A stretch of DNA of 64,000 nt from Pontibacter deserti (GTDB lineage Bacteria > Bacteroidota > Bacteroidia > Cytophagales > Hymenobacteraceae). Every line of letters begins with the position of its first letter. Within the stretch, counting starts at the first letter, position 1. The notes under the pieces were generated by a model. That model worked only from the letters and a program-made list of their open reading frames with translations, searched no databases and was not told the origin of the DNA. Positions 62,068-64,000 of the stretch are shown in pieces. A program made the position numbers and the translations under genes. Location: positions 620,001 to 684,000 of the forward strand of contig NZ_JALPRS010000001.1 of NCBI RefSeq assembly GCF_023630255.1, written 5' to 3'.

Positions 62068-62886
62068 TTACCTGTCGTAGTTGCGTTCATCGCGGTCTCG
62101 GGCATAGCTGTTGTAGTCTGTGTCGCCGTAACCGCCACGGTAATAACCGCTCATGCCATAAGGTTCATCGTAACTGCTGCCACCAAAGCGTGTGCCCATA
62201 TACTGGCCCGCAGAACCATAATCACCTCGGGTTGCACCGTATTCGTTGCTGCGTGGTGTACGCTCGTAGCCACTGCCCATGTATTTGCCTCTGTCGCCGC
62301 CAAAGCTTCGCGTGTTATAGTCACCACGCTCATAGCCAGGTCGGCTGTGGTCTGGGTCCTGGCGTCTTCTGGATGTATAATTGTCATGCTGGCTACGGCT
62401 GCTGTCTTCGTAGCGGTAATTGTCAGAGTTCTGACCATGGCTGTCGTAGTCGCTCTGGTAACCGTAACGGCGGCCTTGTGATGCAGACTGTCCTCTGCCC
62501 CGGTCGCTGTATCGGCTTTCGCCCATGCCACTCTCAAACTCCGATCCCATATCTGAACTACGGTGATGAGAAAAACCGCCACGTTCGCTGCCAAAGCCCT
62601 GTGCGCCTCCATAACTACCCATGTTGCCATAGTTGCGGGCAGTGTCGTACGTCGTCAGGCCACGGTTTGCTACATGCTGCGGATCCCAATCCTGAGGGCT
62701 GCGGCGCTGGCTGCTTCTGTAGAATTCATTACTATAGCTGGTTCTGTCTCTGTCTCTGTCTGACGATCGGTAGTCGCTTGAGCGGGAGCTACTCATGTCC
62801 TGATCCGGGTGGCGGTAGCGCTCTGAGCGGTGTGTCTGGTAGCTGTCGCGGTCCCTGCCGTAACGGTCTCTTTCATTGTAATTCAT
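62068..62886 (-). CDS. Arg/Ser/Tyr/Gly/Asp-rich low-complexity protein, probably disordered
   Basis: A 272-residue protein almost without hydrophobic residues: by reading I find no Ile, no Cys, one Leu, one Val and one Lys, with positive charge carried by Arg. It is full of DRDR, RGG-like, SYxS and YG/GY steps, has no signal peptide or membrane segment, and should be intrinsically disordered. It resembles eukaryotic RS/RGG-type RNA-binding tails in composition only. Reading frames on the other strand are also open because of the low complexity, but they are Cys-rich shadows without good starts. A terminator follows. Function unknown; a stress-related or condensate-forming role is a guess. Confidence 0.78.
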   Translation of the reverse strand: MNYNERDRYGRDRDSYQTHRSERYRHPDQDMSSSRSSDYRSSDRDRDRTSYSNEFYRSSQRRSPQDWDPQHVANRGLTTYDTARNYGNMGSYGGAQGFGSERGGFSHHRSSDMGSEFESGMGESRYSDRGRGQSASQGRRYGYQSDYDSHGQNSDNYRYEDSSRSQHDNYTSRRRQDPDHSRPGYERGDYNTRSFGGDRGKYMGSGYERTPRSNEYGATRGDYGSAGQYMGTRFGGSSYDEPYGMSGYYRGGYGDTDYNSYARDRDERNYDR

Positions 62887-63047
62887 AGCTTTTGAGTTTG
62901 TTGTTTAAAATGATTGCTAGTATCATAAACGAGCGCTAAATAGCTGAGTTGGTAATGGGCAGGTAAAAGTATAAGCAGGTTAAAAGAACAGATAAGTTCG
63001 TATCTACTACTTAATATACTATGCCAGCACCACACCTAGTAGCTTTA

Positions 63048-64000
63048 TCAGATCTGAAAATCATTTTCTTTGTTTGTCATCCATTTGTTATAAGCCATAC
63101 TTCCTAACAGCACACCACCTAATGTTAAAGCCGTAGTAAGCAGCTCTTTCTTGTGCATACTTAGCCAAAGCTGCGGCGAATTATAAGTGGCTTCTGCATC
63201 AAAAGTGCCGTGCGCGCCATGGTCGCCGGGTATTGGAGCCCACAGGTTATTAGGCCGGTTCGGGTCTTCAGGTATATCGGTCTGCTGCCCATCGAAGCCG
63301 GTTTTGGCTAATACCCAATCGCCGAACTCTGGTGCTAGTTTATCGCCCACTATAGCCTGCACGGTTGGGTAACCCACATATACCTCCCGGCGGTCGTTTT
63401 CTGCGGCGTAAACTATAGCTTTGGCTGCAACTTCGGGCTGAAAAATTTTACCCATAGGTTTAGGCTTGTTAGGCAGGCGGGTTTTCACAAACTTAAACTG
63501 TGTTGTGTTCATGGCTGGCAGCTGTACCATGGTAGCTCTCACTTTGCTTTTATCATGTATCAGCTCAGCTCTAAGCGAATCAAAGAAGCCCTGTATAGCA
63601 TGTTTGGAGCCACAGTAAGCAGATTGTAAAGGTATGCCCCGGTACGCCAGCGCCGAACCAACCAGCACAATAACTCCTTTATCGCGTGGCAACATGCGTT
63701 TTAAAGCGGAGAGTGTACCATAAACCTGGCCTAAGTAAGTAACTTCAGTTACCCGTTTGTATTCATCTGGCTGCATTAGCTTTACCGGGCTGAAAACGCT
63801 GTTCATGGCATTGTTTACCCAAACCGTAATTGGTCCCAGTTGCTTTTCTGTTTCTTCGGCGGCATGTTCTACTGCATTGGCATCTGCTACATCTGTTATA
63901 AAGTATACAGCGCGTTTGCCCATGGCCTCTATCTCTGCTTTTGCAGCCTTTAACCCGTCTTCTCCGCGGGCAAGCAACGACACATCGTAACCATTCTCGG
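63048..64000 (-). CDS. SDR family oxidoreductase (5' end outside window)
   Basis: A classical short-chain dehydrogenase cut by the window end. The frame stays open to base 64000 (reading ENGYDVSLLAR), so the N-terminal nucleotide-binding GxxxGxG lies outside; the GTG at 63983 is not the true start. Visible features: VNNAMNSVF (the NNA-type motif), LVGSALAYRGIPLQSAYCGSKHA with the catalytic Ser and the Tyr-x3-Lys pair, then a substrate region. A C-terminal extension (about the last 90 residues) ends in one hydrophobic helix (LTTALTLGGVLLGSMAY), suggesting membrane association. Substrate unknown. Confidence 0.9.
   Translation of the reverse strand, partial: ENGYDVSLLARGEDGLKAAKAEIEAMGKRAVYFITDVADANAVEHAAEETEKQLGPITVWVNNAMNSVFSPVKLMQPDEYKRVTEVTYLGQVYGTLSALKRMLPRDKGVIVLVGSALAYRGIPLQSAYCGSKHAIQGFFDSLRAELIHDKSKVRATMVQLPAMNTTQFKFVKTRLPNKPKPMGKIFQPEVAAKAIVYAAENDRREVYVGYPTVQAIVGDKLAPEFGDWVLAKTGFDGQQTDIPEDPNRPNNLWAPIPGDHGAHGTFDAEATYNSPQLWLSMHKKELLTTALTLGGVLLGSMAYNKWMTNKENDFQI

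Noticed and set aside
62190..62888. 232-residue open frame on the plus strand opposite the Arg/Ser-rich gene
   Set aside because: Very rich in Cys and His with no domain pattern; it exists because the low-complexity DNA lacks stops on several frames. The minus-strand frame has a better start and a terminator.
1..64000. tRNA, rRNA, insertion sequences, integrases, prophage and CRISPR arrays
   Set aside because: Searched for by eye; no transposase or integrase motifs, no cloverleaf with a CCA end and no short direct-repeat array found.

Overview
The window reads as a chromosomal segment of a Bacteroidota bacterium, most likely a Cytophagales/Hymenobacteraceae member (Pontibacter-like). Supporting signs are type IX secretion (T9SS) C-terminal sorting domains of both kinds (gliding-motility-type B and 'YPNP' type A), two PorP/SprF outer-membrane partners, weak Shine-Dalgarno signals, TAnnTTTG-like promoter boxes, and a very high density of the words AAGTATA/TATACTT and ACTATAG. 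The genus is inferred from gene content and was not checked by search. I see no rRNA, tRNA, CRISPR array, intact insertion sequence or prophage.

Layout. 1-2.8 kb: the 3' part of a copper P-type ATPase, a small HMA copper-binding protein and a TMEM220-like membrane protein. 3-11.2 kb: a minus-strand pair, a 2407-residue repetitive adhesin followed 5 bp later by its PorP/SprF partner. 11.2-12.3 kb: AT-rich gap. 12.3-20.9 kb: plus-strand exopolysaccharide (EPS) genes, namely a priming phosphoglycosyltransferase, a WecG/TagA transferase, a five-gene nucleotide-sugar cassette headed by a CDP-glucose-type cytidylyltransferase, and a GT4 enzyme. 21-24.9 kb: minus-strand GT61-like enzyme, AlgJ/X-like SGNH protein and MBOAT acyltransferase, which together suggest EPS O-acetylation. 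25.2-40.2 kb: T9SS-exported multidomain proteins (SGNH hydrolase plus a second PorP/SprF, a double-LamG protein, a PQQ sugar dehydrogenase with PKD/LamG, and a beta-helix protein with three PA14 domains). 40.9-55.8 kb: a GT4 enzyme, then a nine-gene minus-strand operon (Wza, Wzc, Wzx, GT4, Wzy, two transferases, beta-helix protein, GT11-like), flanked by a polysaccharide deacetylase and a methyltransferase. 56-64 kb: housekeeping and hypothetical genes (DUF1737-like, zinc ribbon, HemJ, HemN, a lipoprotein, a D-threonine aldolase-like PLP enzyme, an extremely Arg/Ser/Tyr/Gly-rich disordered protein, and an SDR cut by the window end).

How it fits together. About 43 kb (12.3-55.8 kb) looks like one large Wzx/Wzy-type EPS locus. 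It holds lipid priming, a dedicated CDP-sugar route, several transferases, flippase, polymerase, co-polymerase/kinase and export lipoprotein, plus acetylation and deacetylation. Embedded in it are T9SS-secreted proteins whose domains (sugar oxidation, SGNH esterase, beta-helix, LamG, PA14) suit binding or remodelling of the secreted polymer outside the cell. That functional link is my inference from co-location and domains.
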